From NCBI RefSeq assembly GCF_003076275.1, contig NZ_CP029064.1, positions 4,971,830 to 5,035,829 on the forward strand: 64,000 nt of DNA, read 5' to 3'. Under the pieces are notes generated by a model. That model saw nothing but the letters and a program-made list of their open reading frames with translations, searched no databases and was not told where the DNA came from. The translations under genes and the position numbers were made by a program. The stretch comes from Microbulbifer sp. A4B17 (lineage in GTDB: Bacteria; Pseudomonadota; Gammaproteobacteria; Pseudomonadales; Cellvibrionaceae). This document shows positions 26,673-36,805 of the stretch, piece by piece (the stretch's first letter is position 1; every line of letters begins with the position of its first letter).

Positions 26673-26898
26673 AACGGGTCGATATTCCAATCGTCTACAA
26701 AATTTGAGTGCATTGTGGCCACTAGACCCGGTTTACTCAAGCGAACAACAGTTCGCCCCGGGGCCCTGGTATTCAACGCATTAAGATTGCTGCGCCGCTT
26801 TGATCCCGGTAATTTACCCCCTGTGAAATCAACCGGTTACTCAACCCAACAAAACAAATATAGCCGCCAAACACAGAATCGGGCGGAGGGATATTTCA

Positions 26899-29800
26899 AT
26901 GAACACCACCAAGCAGAACAAGCCGCGCCGCCATTTGTTGGCTCTGGCTGTCCTGGCACTGACCCTGCCGATGGGTGCTGTGGCAGAAGCCGAAAGCGCT
27001 CTCGAAGCTACCAAAGAAAAGGAAGTAGAAAAGGCGGAAGCCCAGTCCTGGGATATCAACAAGCCACCCTACGAATTCAAACCGATCCAGTTGGACACCC
27101 GCGAGACCACCTGGAGCAACCTGGATATCAGCCCAGATGGCAAAACCATCTTGTTCGATATGCTCGGCGATATCTACACAGTGCCGGTAGCAGGCGGAGA
27201 GGCGGTAGCCCTGACCAATGAAATCGCCTGGAATATGCAGCCGCGCTTCAGCCCGGATGGCAAGACCATCGTGTTTATCAGCGACCGTGACGGCGCCGAC
27301 AACATCTGGCTGATGGATCGTAATGGCGACAACCTTCGCCAGCTCACGACAGAGAAGGAAAACTTGCTGCACTCGCCCAACTGGAGCCCCGATGGCCAGT
27401 ACCTGGTAGCACGTAAAGGCTTTATGTCTGGCCGCAGTATCCCCGCCGGTGAAATCTGGATGTACCACTACGGTGGGGGTGAAGGTCGCCAACTGAAAGA
27501 GCGCATCGGTGGCGATATCGCCCAGAAAAATATTGCTGATCCGGCCTTCTCCCCAGATGGACGCTATGTCTATTACTCCATAGACACCACCCCCGGCACC
27601 GTGTGGAAATACAACAAAAACTCCACCCAGGAAATTTTTGCTATCAACCGCTATGACCTCCAGGATGGTGAAGAGGAGACCTTTGTCTCCGGTCCCGGTG
27701 GCGCAGTGGCACCTGTACCCTCCCCGGATGGCAGTAAACTGGCCTTTATTCGCCGCCAGGACAACCAGACCTCCCTGTTCCTGAAAGATTTGGATACAGG
27801 ACTGGAAACACCGGTTTACTCCGGCCTCGAACGCGACCTGCAGGAAATCTTTGGCCCCCATGGCAACTACGTTCAATACGACTGGATGCCCGATGGTGAG
27901 TCATTGGTCGTTTGGACTGGCGGTAAATTCCTGCGCATCTCCATCAACGGCGACAGCGTCGCACCGATTGCGGTCCATGTGAAAGTTGAGAAACAGGTAG
28001 CGGATGCCGTGCGCTTCCCGGTAGACGTAGCGCCGGAAACCTTCGATGTGAAGATGATTCGCTGGGCGCAGAAATCCCCCAACGGCAAGCAGGTCGCTTT
28101 CCAGGCATTGGGCAAAATTTATATTCAGGATGTCGCCAGTGGTGAGCGCCGTCGTCTGACCCGCCAGGACGAGCACTTTGAGTTCTATCCCAGCTGGTCC
28201 CGCGATGGTCGCGAGATCACCTATGTCTCTTGGGATGACCAAAACCTGGGCCATGTGAGGGTAGTTTCCGCTCGCAACGGTCGCGGTAAAAACATCACCA
28301 AGCAGCCGGGCCTGTACGTTGAACCAAGCTTTTCTCCAAGCGGTGACACAGTGGCCTACCGTCGCTTTACCGGCGGCTATCTGCTCAGCCCTGAATACTC
28401 CCTGGAACCGGGCATTTACCTGGCAGACGCCGACGGCGACTGGCAACGCCGGGTCGTAAAGTCCGGCTATGAGCCTCATTTCGGCGCCAGCGAAGACCGT
28501 ATCTACTTCTCCGAGTACCAAAACGCAGACGGCGGACAGCGCGTGCTGAAGAGCACCAACCTGGAAGGCAAAGATGAGCGCGAGCACCTGCACGGCGCTG
28601 AAATTACTTCTTTCCGCCTGTCTCCGGACGGCAAGTGGGTTGCCTTCACCCAGGACTTCAAAGCCTTTGTCGCGCCCTTTATGCATACCGGCAAATCCGA
28701 GGTTATCGGCCCCGATAGCAAAGCGGTCAAAGTCACCCAGGTATCCAAGCGCGCCGGTGAAAACCTGCATTGGTCTGCCGATAGCGACACTTTGGGCTGG
28801 GCACACGGCCCCAAACTGTTCGAGCGCGAACTGAAGGATGCCTTCGAATTTGTCGCCGGCGCTCCGGAGGAACTGCCAGAGCCAGTTTCTGAAGGCATCG
28901 ACCTCAGCTTTGAACAGTCCTTCGACAATCGTGCAGGTCTCGTTGCCCTCACCGGCGGCAAGATTGTCACTATGCGCGATGCGGAAAACACCCGTGAAAT
29001 TATCGACAATGGTGTGGTTCTGTTCCGGGGCAACCGCATTGTCGCCGTGGGACCCGCCGCGGAAGTGGAGATTCCCACCGAAGCGAAGCGTATCGATATC
29101 ACCGGCAAAACCGTTTTACCGGGGCTTATTGACGCTCATGCCCACGGTGCTCAGGGTCGCGAAGAAATTATCCCGCAGCAGAACTGGAACCTGTTCTCCA
29201 GCCTGGCATTTGGAGTGACTACTATTCACGACCCCTCCAATGACAGCAGCGAGATCTTCTCTGCCGCTGAAATGCAAAAGGCTGGCCTGATCACTGGGCC
29301 GCGTATTTTCTCCACCGGCACCATCCTCTATGGTGCCAAAGGTCCAGGCTACAAAGCCAAGATCAACTCCCTGGAGGACGCTCAGTTCCACGTGAACCGC
29401 CTCAAGGAAATGGGCGCCATCTCGGTGAAGAGCTACAACCAGCCCCGCCGCGACCAGCGCCAGCAAGTGCTGCAGGCAGCCCGCGAAGCCGGCATTATGG
29501 TAGTGCCCGAGGGCGGCGGTAAGTACCAGCACAATATGAACATGATTGTGGACGGGCACACCGGTATCGAGCACTCACTGCCGATCGCCAATGTCTACGG
29601 CGATGTGGAGCAACTGTGGAGCCAAACCCAAGTGGGTTATACACCGACCTTCGTCGTAGCCTACGGCGGTCTCTGGGGTGAAGAGTACTGGTATGACCGC
29701 ACCGAAGTGTGGAAAAACGAGCGCCTGACCCGCTTTACTCCGGACTTTATTGTTAACCCCCGCTCTATCCGTCGCCCCACTGCACCGGATGCCCACTACA

Positions 29801-30252
29801 ACCACTTTAATGTGGCCCGTCAGGCCAAGCAGCTGCGCGACGAAGGTGTCACCGTACATATTGGCGCCCACGGCCAGCGCGAAGGACTTGGAGCCCACTG
29901 GGAGATGTGGATGATGGAGCAGGGCGGCTTTACTCCCTGGGAAGCCTTCCGTGCCGGTACCATCGATGGTGCCCGCTACTTGGGTATGGACAGTGATATC
30001 GGCAGTATTGAAGCTGGTAAGCTGGCTGACCTGATCGTGGTTGACGGCAACCCCTTGGATAACCTGCGCCTGTCAGAGAACATTACCTACACGGTAATTA
30101 ATGGCCGTGTGTTTGAGGCAGAAACCATGAACGAAGTAGGGGCTGGCGAACGCTTGGCATTCTTCCACGAACGCCTGCCTATCAGCGCTATGCCCGCTCC
30201 TACGGCAGAAGCGGTACAGGAGAAGATGGAACGCCACCACTGGGTACACTAA
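26899..30252 (+). CDS. Exported TolB-like beta-propeller/amidohydrolase fusion protein
   Basis: A 1117-residue protein with a signal peptide (cleavage near residue 30, GAVAEA). Residues 60-650 carry repeated PD40/TolB propeller blades (SPDGKTILFDMLGD, FSPDGKTIVFISDRDGADNI, SPDGKLAF-like segments). From about 680 comes an amidohydrolase-superfamily TIM-barrel enzyme: LIDAHAHG metal motif, HIGAHGQREGLGAHWEM, and IGSIEAGKLADLIVVDGNPL at the end. Such fusions are found in Shewanella and other marine bacteria as putative periplasmic peptidases or amidohydrolases; the substrate is unknown. A strong terminator follows at 30279-30312. Confidence 0.88.
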   Translation: MNTTKQNKPRRHLLALAVLALTLPMGAVAEAESALEATKEKEVEKAEAQSWDINKPPYEFKPIQLDTRETTWSNLDISPDGKTILFDMLGDIYTVPVAGGEAVALTNEIAWNMQPRFSPDGKTIVFISDRDGADNIWLMDRNGDNLRQLTTEKENLLHSPNWSPDGQYLVARKGFMSGRSIPAGEIWMYHYGGGEGRQLKERIGGDIAQKNIADPAFSPDGRYVYYSIDTTPGTVWKYNKNSTQEIFAINRYDLQDGEEETFVSGPGGAVAPVPSPDGSKLAFIRRQDNQTSLFLKDLDTGLETPVYSGLERDLQEIFGPHGNYVQYDWMPDGESLVVWTGGKFLRISINGDSVAPIAVHVKVEKQVADAVRFPVDVAPETFDVKMIRWAQKSPNGKQVAFQALGKIYIQDVASGERRRLTRQDEHFEFYPSWSRDGREITYVSWDDQNLGHVRVVSARNGRGKNITKQPGLYVEPSFSPSGDTVAYRRFTGGYLLSPEYSLEPGIYLADADGDWQRRVVKSGYEPHFGASEDRIYFSEYQNADGGQRVLKSTNLEGKDEREHLHGAEITSFRLSPDGKWVAFTQDFKAFVAPFMHTGKSEVIGPDSKAVKVTQVSKRAGENLHWSADSDTLGWAHGPKLFERELKDAFEFVAGAPEELPEPVSEGIDLSFEQSFDNRAGLVALTGGKIVTMRDAENTREIIDNGVVLFRGNRIVAVGPAAEVEIPTEAKRIDITGKTVLPGLIDAHAHGAQGREEIIPQQNWNLFSSLAFGVTTIHDPSNDSSEIFSAAEMQKAGLITGPRIFSTGTILYGAKGPGYKAKINSLEDAQFHVNRLKEMGAISVKSYNQPRRDQRQQVLQAAREAGIMVVPEGGGKYQHNMNMIVDGHTGIEHSLPIANVYGDVEQLWSQTQVGYTPTFVVAYGGLWGEEYWYDRTEVWKNERLTRFTPDFIVNPRSIRRPTAPDAHYNHFNVARQAKQLRDEGVTVHIGAHGQREGLGAHWEMWMMEQGGFTPWEAFRAGTIDGARYLGMDSDIGSIEAGKLADLIVVDGNPLDNLRLSENITYTVINGRVFEAETMNEVGAGERLAFFHERLPISAMPAPTAEAVQEKMERHHWVH

Positions 30253-30278
30253 TCTCAGGCACAAACTGAGATGCAAAC

Positions 30279-30312
30279 AAAAGGCCGGGGACAAACCTCC
30301 CCGGCCTTTTTT
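30279..30312 (+). terminator. Rho-independent terminator
   Basis: AAAAGGCCGGGG pairs with CCCCGGCCTTTT around an 8-base loop, followed by a T run (30307-30312). A second hairpin ATCTCAG/CTGAGAT lies just before it at 30252-30272. Together they end the amidohydrolase transcript; the A/T tails make it usable from the opposite side as well, for the convergent glycosyltransferase operon. Confidence 0.9.
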
Positions 30313-30322
30313 GTATAAAGCC

Positions 30323-31561
30323 CTACCTGGTCCGGCGACGTCCTCCCAGCTTATGCCAGAGAATGGCACGATAGATTGCGACAGGCAGTCTAAAGATTCC
30401 CGTAACCAGCCACCAAAATGACTCATAGACGGCAATCGTCTGATCCACTAATGGATGATCCTGGTCGAGCCTTTCTGGATAATGATCGTGTCGCAATATG
30501 CCCCGATGAAACAGGAATCTGCGCAAGGGCCGGCTCAGTCGCCAACTAAAAGACTTGGTTATACGGGTCAGGTTATCGGCTAGAAAGCTCTCCGAGGCTA
30601 CCTTTTGCTCTGTGAGCAGCTCAAAATAGTGGCTTTTGGACTTATTTTCATTCTGCCAATCAATATCAAAATCCATCTTTGTTAGCCAATCGCTTTCCCC
30701 GAATCCATCTATCTTGCGCAGATCCGATGTGTACCGAGGGATAGTTATCTGATTTTTAATGATGGCCTTGGAAATGCGATATACATCAGCATTCATTCGG
30801 TCAGGGTTCTGCAATTCCCGACTAAGCCTTTGCTGAAAGCCGGACCGGAATTTGAAATGGAGAAGATAAGCGCAATTTTTACTGAGAGGAACCGGCGTAC
30901 ATGAGTGGGTTGAACGTAAATATTGAAAACCCGCCCGCCAATAAACCAGCGGAATTTTATAGGATTTAACAAAGTAATCAGAAATACCAGCTATTTGCGC
31001 TCTGGCTTTGGAGCGAATTTCAAAAAAAGGAAAGGCTAATATGCTTTTTTTCTTAAAGTTTTTATAAGACACATAGTTAGGCGTTGCTTCCATTAATTCT
31101 AGAAGATTTTTTACGTCGGATGTATTTCCTTGTAGATTATCACTAAAAAAATCTATTAGTGGGGTATATAGAGCAAAAGCTAATTCGCTTTGCATAAGCT
31201 GAGTTGTAACTTTCAAGGAAGTTTTACCTGCAACTTCGGGTAACCAGAGAAATTCATCAGCATCTACCACAAGGGTCCATTTTCCCTGGCAGTAGTCCCG
31301 GGCAACCCTGTTAACCCAATCAACACCTGCGTTTGCCTGGGGGTAGCCACAATCAACTTCATATAGCTGGACATCATTCTGCTTCTGTAGATAGCTTACC
31401 GAGTTATCGCTACTGCCCGTGTCCACCAAGTGGAAACAGGTCACACCTAAAGAACGGTAGTGATCGAGAAAAGCCGGGAGAATATCCAATTCATCACGGA
31501 AGACACAAATAAGAGGGAAGCGTGTTTCACTAGCACCTTCAATGTACTTAACTACCTTCAA
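30323..31561 (-). CDS. Glycosyltransferase family 2-like protein
   Basis: A 412-residue cytoplasmic protein with a compact GT-A glycosyltransferase domain in the first 230 residues: VFRDELDILPAFLDHYRSLG, LVDTGSSDNSVSYLQ and a DxD-type metal motif in LVVDADEFLWLP. This is the subtype of GT2 fold seen in family 92-like and Glyco_tranf_2_4 proteins. The C-terminal 180 residues have no recognised domain. Translation starts at TTG 31561, overlapping the previous gene's stop (TTGA), with GGTGAAAG upstream. It is the last gene of the five-gene sugar operon; the acceptor is unknown. Confidence 0.8.
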   Translation of the reverse strand: MKVVKYIEGASETRFPLICVFRDELDILPAFLDHYRSLGVTCFHLVDTGSSDNSVSYLQKQNDVQLYEVDCGYPQANAGVDWVNRVARDYCQGKWTLVVDADEFLWLPEVAGKTSLKVTTQLMQSELAFALYTPLIDFFSDNLQGNTSDVKNLLELMEATPNYVSYKNFKKKSILAFPFFEIRSKARAQIAGISDYFVKSYKIPLVYWRAGFQYLRSTHSCTPVPLSKNCAYLLHFKFRSGFQQRLSRELQNPDRMNADVYRISKAIIKNQITIPRYTSDLRKIDGFGESDWLTKMDFDIDWQNENKSKSHYFELLTEQKVASESFLADNLTRITKSFSWRLSRPLRRFLFHRGILRHDHYPERLDQDHPLVDQTIAVYESFWWLVTGIFRLPVAIYRAILWHKLGGRRRTR

Positions 31562-33660
31562 ACTTTCACCCTAGCGAATTTACGCAGTCTTCGCATCGTT
31601 CTTTTTAAAAGTCCTGGCTTATATTTTCCTCTTTTATTATTTTTAGCATCTTTTTGCTGTTTTCTTAGTAGCAGGAGGCTTTTCTCTTCTGAGTCTAGCC
31701 CTTTAAGGTAAGGACTTATCTGCCTGAAATCTCCTTCTTCTTGAAGGTGATTTCTGGCTTTCATAGAGTTGTCACCGGTGCGATAGTAATATAAAGGATC
31801 AGGGTAATAGGACACTTTTTCCTTTGCTAAAATTAGCTTGCTATAGAACTCAATATCATCCTTACCCGTTCTATATCTCTCTGTATAACCTCCGTGATCT
31901 CTAAACTTAGTAGCTTTTATCAGACAAGTAGCATCTCCGACTATATTTACTTTCGTTGCCCAAGCTCTAGCTGGCCCCATGAAACGAATTTGAGTTCCGA
32001 GCTTACCTTCTGGAGTATTAGGTGCCCCCTTGCCGCTAAATCGGATAGAGCTACAGGTCAGGCAATCAATATCTGCAAAAGTTGCCGCGCTAACCAACTT
32101 ATCCACCATTTCCGGCATCATGACATTGTCATCGTCAAAAAAAAGTAGATAATCTCCTCTTGCATTTTGTGCTGCAGTATTTCTAGCAGCCCCTACATAT
32201 CGGTTTTCCTGGTATACAAACTGCCAGCCCTTCTTCTGGTAGTGACTTTCTATAATTTCCAGTGCGTGTAGCGCTTCTTGTGAATGGCTACCATCATCAA
32301 CCACAATAACTTCTATGTTCTTATAAGTCTGATCTTCAACGCTTTTCAACGCTTGATAGAGAAAGTCTGGACGCTCAAAGTGAGTTACGCATATAGAAAC
32401 CAAAGGATCATGTCTATTGGAAGATGGGGCGCTTTTAATAATTGAATGCTCTTGGCCATGCCATTTATTCCACACATCTAATGACTTCTTAAGCCGCTGG
32501 TGTTTTATACCCGGTGCAGGCAGTTTCTTCGCATGTAGTTCTAACTTTCTTGCTAAAGCAATATGATTTGGCTTGAACAGATTTTTTTTCCCATTTTCGT
32601 CATCAAGTAACTCTCGCGTACCACCAGTATCAGCAGCAATAAATGGTATTTTAGTTGCAAGGCATTCGTAGACAGAAATCGGAGAATTCTCTAACAGAGC
32701 TGGAATAACAGCTAGTCGTCCTTCTCCACTCAAATACTCTACAGCCTGCATAGCATTACAATCACATCTAAAGGATACTTCTGTACTCCAATGCTTCTGG
32801 TTTTCCTCTATGAATTTTCTCGCATCAAATCGATAAGAGTACCCTCCCAAAAAAGTAATCGATGGTAATCTAACTCCTCTTTTAGCAAGAGTGTTTAATG
32901 CATTCACAAAAAGAACGATTCCCTTGCGAGGCTCAAGACGCCCGAAAAACACCCATTCTTTTGTCTCTAAGTTACTATTTGTTATGACTTCATTATCAGG
33001 TAATAGATCGTCCAAAAATACATTTGGCCAATAGTAACTTCGCTCAGGCAGGCGGTATTTATTATTTTCCATCCAGCAGACTAAATGCTGACTCCCACAG
33101 ATCAGAGTATCTGCCATCTCGGCACTTCTGCGCTCCATAAATACCCACCCCAATTGCCGTTCCTCTTTAAGGAATTGTTGGTTACCTTCGGCAGACCAGA
33201 GTGTTGGGGAAGAACCTTTGACAGCAAAATGTATATCTTGGAATGCAATACCAAGACTCTTGGCAAGTAACGCTATATAACCCATTCCACGCCATTCTGA
33301 GACATGGACAATATCAAAGCGATCATTTCTCTTGAGCCACTCATAGGCCGCATAGGGCATTGCCATAGTGCGAGCCATTGTCGTTTTAGCTAGTGCTTGC
33401 GGTGCAACTCCATAAAATTCAACATTGAGTTTTGCAAAAAATTTTTTTGTGATTTTCATTTTCACAGGATTTTTTGCTAAACCATTAACGAAACAGATGG
33501 TGACTTTGTGACCAGATCTCTGCAGAAAAACAGCCAAATGAAAGTAAGCTGTTCCAATACCACCATTTTTTATTGGACCAAACATATCCTCCGTTAGGAT
33601 GCAAATACGTTTAGGTTTCTGAACAGCTTCAAGGCGTATATCCTCGTGAAGCTCTTTCAT
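31558..33660 (-). CDS. Two-domain glycosyltransferase (GT4 + GT2)
   Basis: A 700-residue protein. Residues 15-400 are a GT-B retaining glycosyltransferase of family 4: start RICILTEDMFGPIKNGGIGT with a glycogen-synthase-like NGGIG loop, FFGRLEPRKGIVLF and the EX7E-type site around ENSPISVYECLATKIPFIAA. Residues 425-650 are a GT-A family 2 domain: VSICVTHFERPDFLYQALKS, IEVIVVDDGSH and LLFFDDDNVMMPEMV. One chain thus probably adds two sugars. The N-terminal half is a clear paralogue of that of the next gene (33674-36805). The C-terminus is basic (KRTMRRLRKFARVKV). Confidence 0.83.
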   Translation of the reverse strand: MKELHEDIRLEAVQKPKRICILTEDMFGPIKNGGIGTAYFHLAVFLQRSGHKVTICFVNGLAKNPVKMKITKKFFAKLNVEFYGVAPQALAKTTMARTMAMPYAAYEWLKRNDRFDIVHVSEWRGMGYIALLAKSLGIAFQDIHFAVKGSSPTLWSAEGNQQFLKEERQLGWVFMERRSAEMADTLICGSQHLVCWMENNKYRLPERSYYWPNVFLDDLLPDNEVITNSNLETKEWVFFGRLEPRKGIVLFVNALNTLAKRGVRLPSITFLGGYSYRFDARKFIEENQKHWSTEVSFRCDCNAMQAVEYLSGEGRLAVIPALLENSPISVYECLATKIPFIAADTGGTRELLDDENGKKNLFKPNHIALARKLELHAKKLPAPGIKHQRLKKSLDVWNKWHGQEHSIIKSAPSSNRHDPLVSICVTHFERPDFLYQALKSVEDQTYKNIEVIVVDDGSHSQEALHALEIIESHYQKKGWQFVYQENRYVGAARNTAAQNARGDYLLFFDDDNVMMPEMVDKLVSAATFADIDCLTCSSIRFSGKGAPNTPEGKLGTQIRFMGPARAWATKVNIVGDATCLIKATKFRDHGGYTERYRTGKDDIEFYSKLILAKEKVSYYPDPLYYYRTGDNSMKARNHLQEEGDFRQISPYLKGLDSEEKSLLLLRKQQKDAKNNKRGKYKPGLLKRTMRRLRKFARVKV

Positions 33661-33673
33661 TATTCAAGCCACC

Positions 33674-36600
33674 TTAGATCGCAACTAACATTTGTTTAAG
33701 ATAACGTAATCGGCCATTTCGTAAGACAAGTCCATTTTCCTTAATGCGGACGGTGATTTCTGAGTTTTCTTGTTTTATTTCCGGGGTTAAAGAAAACCGG
33801 AATCCATACCAAGCTAGTTTCGGGTTTCGAGTACCGAAACGTTCTACGTAACGATTAGCCGTGGTTTCAGCTACAATATTTCCATTCACCTCTAAAACAA
33901 TCACTAAATTTTTAGCTATATTGCTTCTATCCCATGCCCATCCCTCAAGAACCCGCGGATCGAGTGCAAAAAGTTCTCGTGGCGGAATTGAACCCTTAAT
34001 AGGTGAGCCGGTATACCCCTTAAATATGCGCTGCAAGGTAGTACCTGATTTTTGAATTACAGCCTGAAAACTAAACTTGGGTTTAAATTCAGTTTCATTG
34101 ATTTTTCCCTGCTCATGAATAATTTTTGCAATATCATGTTCAGGCTCATCCTTACCTTCTTCTGTATAATCCTTGTCTACAAACTCTCCTGCCTCTGCGT
34201 GATTTTGCCCATATAAATTGGTATCTTCAGCATCTACTCCTGGATAGCTTTCAGCTGTGTTATTTTCTGATTTAGAGAAGAAACTCCAGGTATATTTCTG
34301 GTTAAATATCTCCTCAACAGCCACTTCGTTAAGTATTGGACTTCCAGAGACAGCTGCAAATACATTTTTAGAAAGTTTTATAACCCGTATAAAACGGGTA
34401 TAAGTCATTTCTTGATCTTCTAACAGAAACTTAATATTAAACTTTTCACCTTCTTCCCATTTATCTGGAATTGGAAATCTATGTAAAGTAAGCTCGTTAT
34501 CTTGTAGCTCTAAAGACATTGACTGGGGCTCCCCATTAACGATTAATTGCCTAGTTCCAGCACCTTTAGCTACACAGAGCAAATGGGAATTTCTCTCGTC
34601 CAAACCAAGGACCACCCTGGGATTGCGGTTTTTCATTTTACGAGGCCGGTCGGCATGTAAAAGCCATACAGGCTCCTCATCCAAACGATTCTTATCCCGA
34701 TAAAGTGCCGGTCTTAGCTTAGCTCCAATCGGCTGAGCTGAAGGAAGAAGGGCCAGTTTACGATAGGCAATATTATCATTCTCAATCAACGACATTGACC
34801 GTAGATAAACTGAGTTAGCGTTATTTCGATATTCTTCCAGTTTCTCTAAGTAGTAATCACTACAAAGATGGCACTCAGGAATAACCATCAACTCAAACCC
34901 AAATTCTTTGTTCGCCCTTAAGATATACTCTTGTATCAAACCGTAGCGAATATCATAAGGGAGTATTGATCCTACCTTGCTCGATACCAGCTTGGGAATA
35001 CAAATTATATTTGTGCCTATAGCATTTCCGAAGCTGATCTCAGAGATGATATCTCCACCTATCGGCATTACTACTTTATCGTCAGGTAGAGATAAAAAGC
35101 TAGTGATTATGAATTCATGGTTTATTTGAAGCGTTTTGCGTAGCTCACCACAAAATTTTCCACCTAATCGGGAGAATGTTCCATCACAGAGAATGCAAGC
35201 ATCTAGAGTACTTTCAGAAAGACTTTTAGCCAGTGCAATCCCCGCTGGAAATCCAATGAAATCCATCAAACTACAATTGAGACCAGCTTCCAATAGAAAG
35301 TCAGAAGCTCTCTCAGCAATATTTTCCAGAGAGGGATCGATTAATAAAAATTTAATGGAGTCGGGCCTATCGACTAAAAGTGCTTCAGAAAACTCCATAA
35401 CACTCTCAGTATCCCGCAATAGAACAACCACTTCTAGGGTCGGTAGCTTCAGCTCATTGGAAGCTGTTAAAGTGGGAGAGCCTGTAATCTTGGTGATCGC
35501 TTCAGCCCCACCAAACTGCTTAAAAAGATCTGCTAAGTAGGCATGAAAACCATACCAAACTTGAAGGTTATAATTGTTATCAAAACTGGGGTGCGCAATC
35601 CTATGTCCATTCTTCAGTACCTCTTCTAGCCTTTTCGCAAGCTCATATGCGTAGGGTGCTATAAGACAACTTTCATGATCTTCTTTTGCGATAAGCTCTG
35701 GAGTTCCTCCTACACGTGTTGCAATAAAAGGAATATTATTCTCTAATGTTTCATATACTGCCATGGTGGAATTTTCAATCAGAGAGGGCATTACCGCTAT
35801 CATATCCCTGGAGCATAAGAATGAGAGAGCTTCCAGCTGGTTATAATCTGTGATGCAATTGATTTCAAAACTCCAAGTAGATGCTTTTCGCTCAATATAA
35901 TCCGCAACCTTCTCATTGTTTTGATTAGGTAGGGCTTCACCATACTTACCTAAGAAATTAACTCTGCCAGGACAATTTCCCGTCCGCTCAAGTAAATCTA
36001 ACGCGGTACAAAAGAGCTCCAACCCCTTCCGCATCTCCAAACGACCAAAGAAAGTCAATTCATTAGTATGAACTACATCACCAGGCAGTCGATTAATGCG
36101 TTTATCATCAACGGGAACTTCAGAAAAATCGAGAATATTAGGTTGAACATAAGTTGCTTTAGGTAACCTATAGCCCACATATCGCATAAAACAGAGCAAG
36201 TGAGCACTACCACCAATTACCATATCTGCTAACTCAACACATTTTTGCTCAGCAAAACTAGCCGGCAGTAATTCCCTCTTTACCAAAGGCTGCATCTGGT
36301 AGTGACGATTCCATAGATGAGGAGAAGATGTCTTTACAATAAACAGAGTATCTCGAAATGCCAGACCCAACTTCTTCGCCATTAATGCATAAATCAACCC
36401 GCCTCGCCATTCGGACGTGTGGATAACATCAAAGCGATCCTGGTCCGCTAACCAGCGATATGCTGCTCCATATCGTCGTTGCCAAGTCTGTGAAGGCCCT
36501 ATAATCGTTTCCGTTGCATGAACCAGGTAGTGAAGCGACACCCCAAAACTGGAAAATTCATCAATCCAATGCTCAGGTGTTTCATTTTCGACAATCTCAC

Positions 36601-36805
36601 CTTTTAGATAAAGGACATGGACTTGGTGCCCATTCGCAGCCAAACCTTTTGCGAGGTGGTAGTAGGTAGAGGCGATACCCCCGTTCCTCACCGGACCGAG
36701 TATCTCTTCTGTCGCAATACAAACACGCAACTTATGATCTGTTTCAAACCCAGCATAGTTATTAAGGTCAGGGAATGACTCTACTGAAAAATTGTCAATC
36801 TGCAT
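33674..36805 (-). CDS. Large multidomain glycosyltransferase (GT4 + GT2-like + C-terminal beta domain)
   Basis: A 1043-residue protein. Residues 25-430 form a GT4 domain paralogous to the preceding protein (RVCIATEEILGPVRNGGIAS, FFGRLEMRKGLELF, ENSTMAVYETLENNIPFIAT). Residues about 455-680 look like a degenerate GT2-type domain (LEVVVLLRDTESVMEFSEAL, ILCDGTFSRLGGKF) that lacks a clear DxD. The final part from about 950 contains RVLEGWAWDRSNIAKNLVIV, a 'GWAxD' beta-sandwich seen in cell-surface and glycosyltransferase proteins of several bacteria. An acidic low-complexity stretch lies at about 880-920. Its start overlaps the epimerase stop by 11 bases. Confidence 0.78.
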   Translation of the reverse strand: MQIDNFSVESFPDLNNYAGFETDHKLRVCIATEEILGPVRNGGIASTYYHLAKGLAANGHQVHVLYLKGEIVENETPEHWIDEFSSFGVSLHYLVHATETIIGPSQTWQRRYGAAYRWLADQDRFDVIHTSEWRGGLIYALMAKKLGLAFRDTLFIVKTSSPHLWNRHYQMQPLVKRELLPASFAEQKCVELADMVIGGSAHLLCFMRYVGYRLPKATYVQPNILDFSEVPVDDKRINRLPGDVVHTNELTFFGRLEMRKGLELFCTALDLLERTGNCPGRVNFLGKYGEALPNQNNEKVADYIERKASTWSFEINCITDYNQLEALSFLCSRDMIAVMPSLIENSTMAVYETLENNIPFIATRVGGTPELIAKEDHESCLIAPYAYELAKRLEEVLKNGHRIAHPSFDNNYNLQVWYGFHAYLADLFKQFGGAEAITKITGSPTLTASNELKLPTLEVVVLLRDTESVMEFSEALLVDRPDSIKFLLIDPSLENIAERASDFLLEAGLNCSLMDFIGFPAGIALAKSLSESTLDACILCDGTFSRLGGKFCGELRKTLQINHEFIITSFLSLPDDKVVMPIGGDIISEISFGNAIGTNIICIPKLVSSKVGSILPYDIRYGLIQEYILRANKEFGFELMVIPECHLCSDYYLEKLEEYRNNANSVYLRSMSLIENDNIAYRKLALLPSAQPIGAKLRPALYRDKNRLDEEPVWLLHADRPRKMKNRNPRVVLGLDERNSHLLCVAKGAGTRQLIVNGEPQSMSLELQDNELTLHRFPIPDKWEEGEKFNIKFLLEDQEMTYTRFIRVIKLSKNVFAAVSGSPILNEVAVEEIFNQKYTWSFFSKSENNTAESYPGVDAEDTNLYGQNHAEAGEFVDKDYTEEGKDEPEHDIAKIIHEQGKINETEFKPKFSFQAVIQKSGTTLQRIFKGYTGSPIKGSIPPRELFALDPRVLEGWAWDRSNIAKNLVIVLEVNGNIVAETTANRYVERFGTRNPKLAWYGFRFSLTPEIKQENSEITVRIKENGLVLRNGRLRYLKQMLVAI

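Noticed and set aside
32090..32106. TTATCCACC, a near DnaA box within the 700-residue glycosyltransferase gene
   Set aside because: A single isolated near-match inside coding sequence, not clustered with others, unlike the group at 18.1-18.6 kb.
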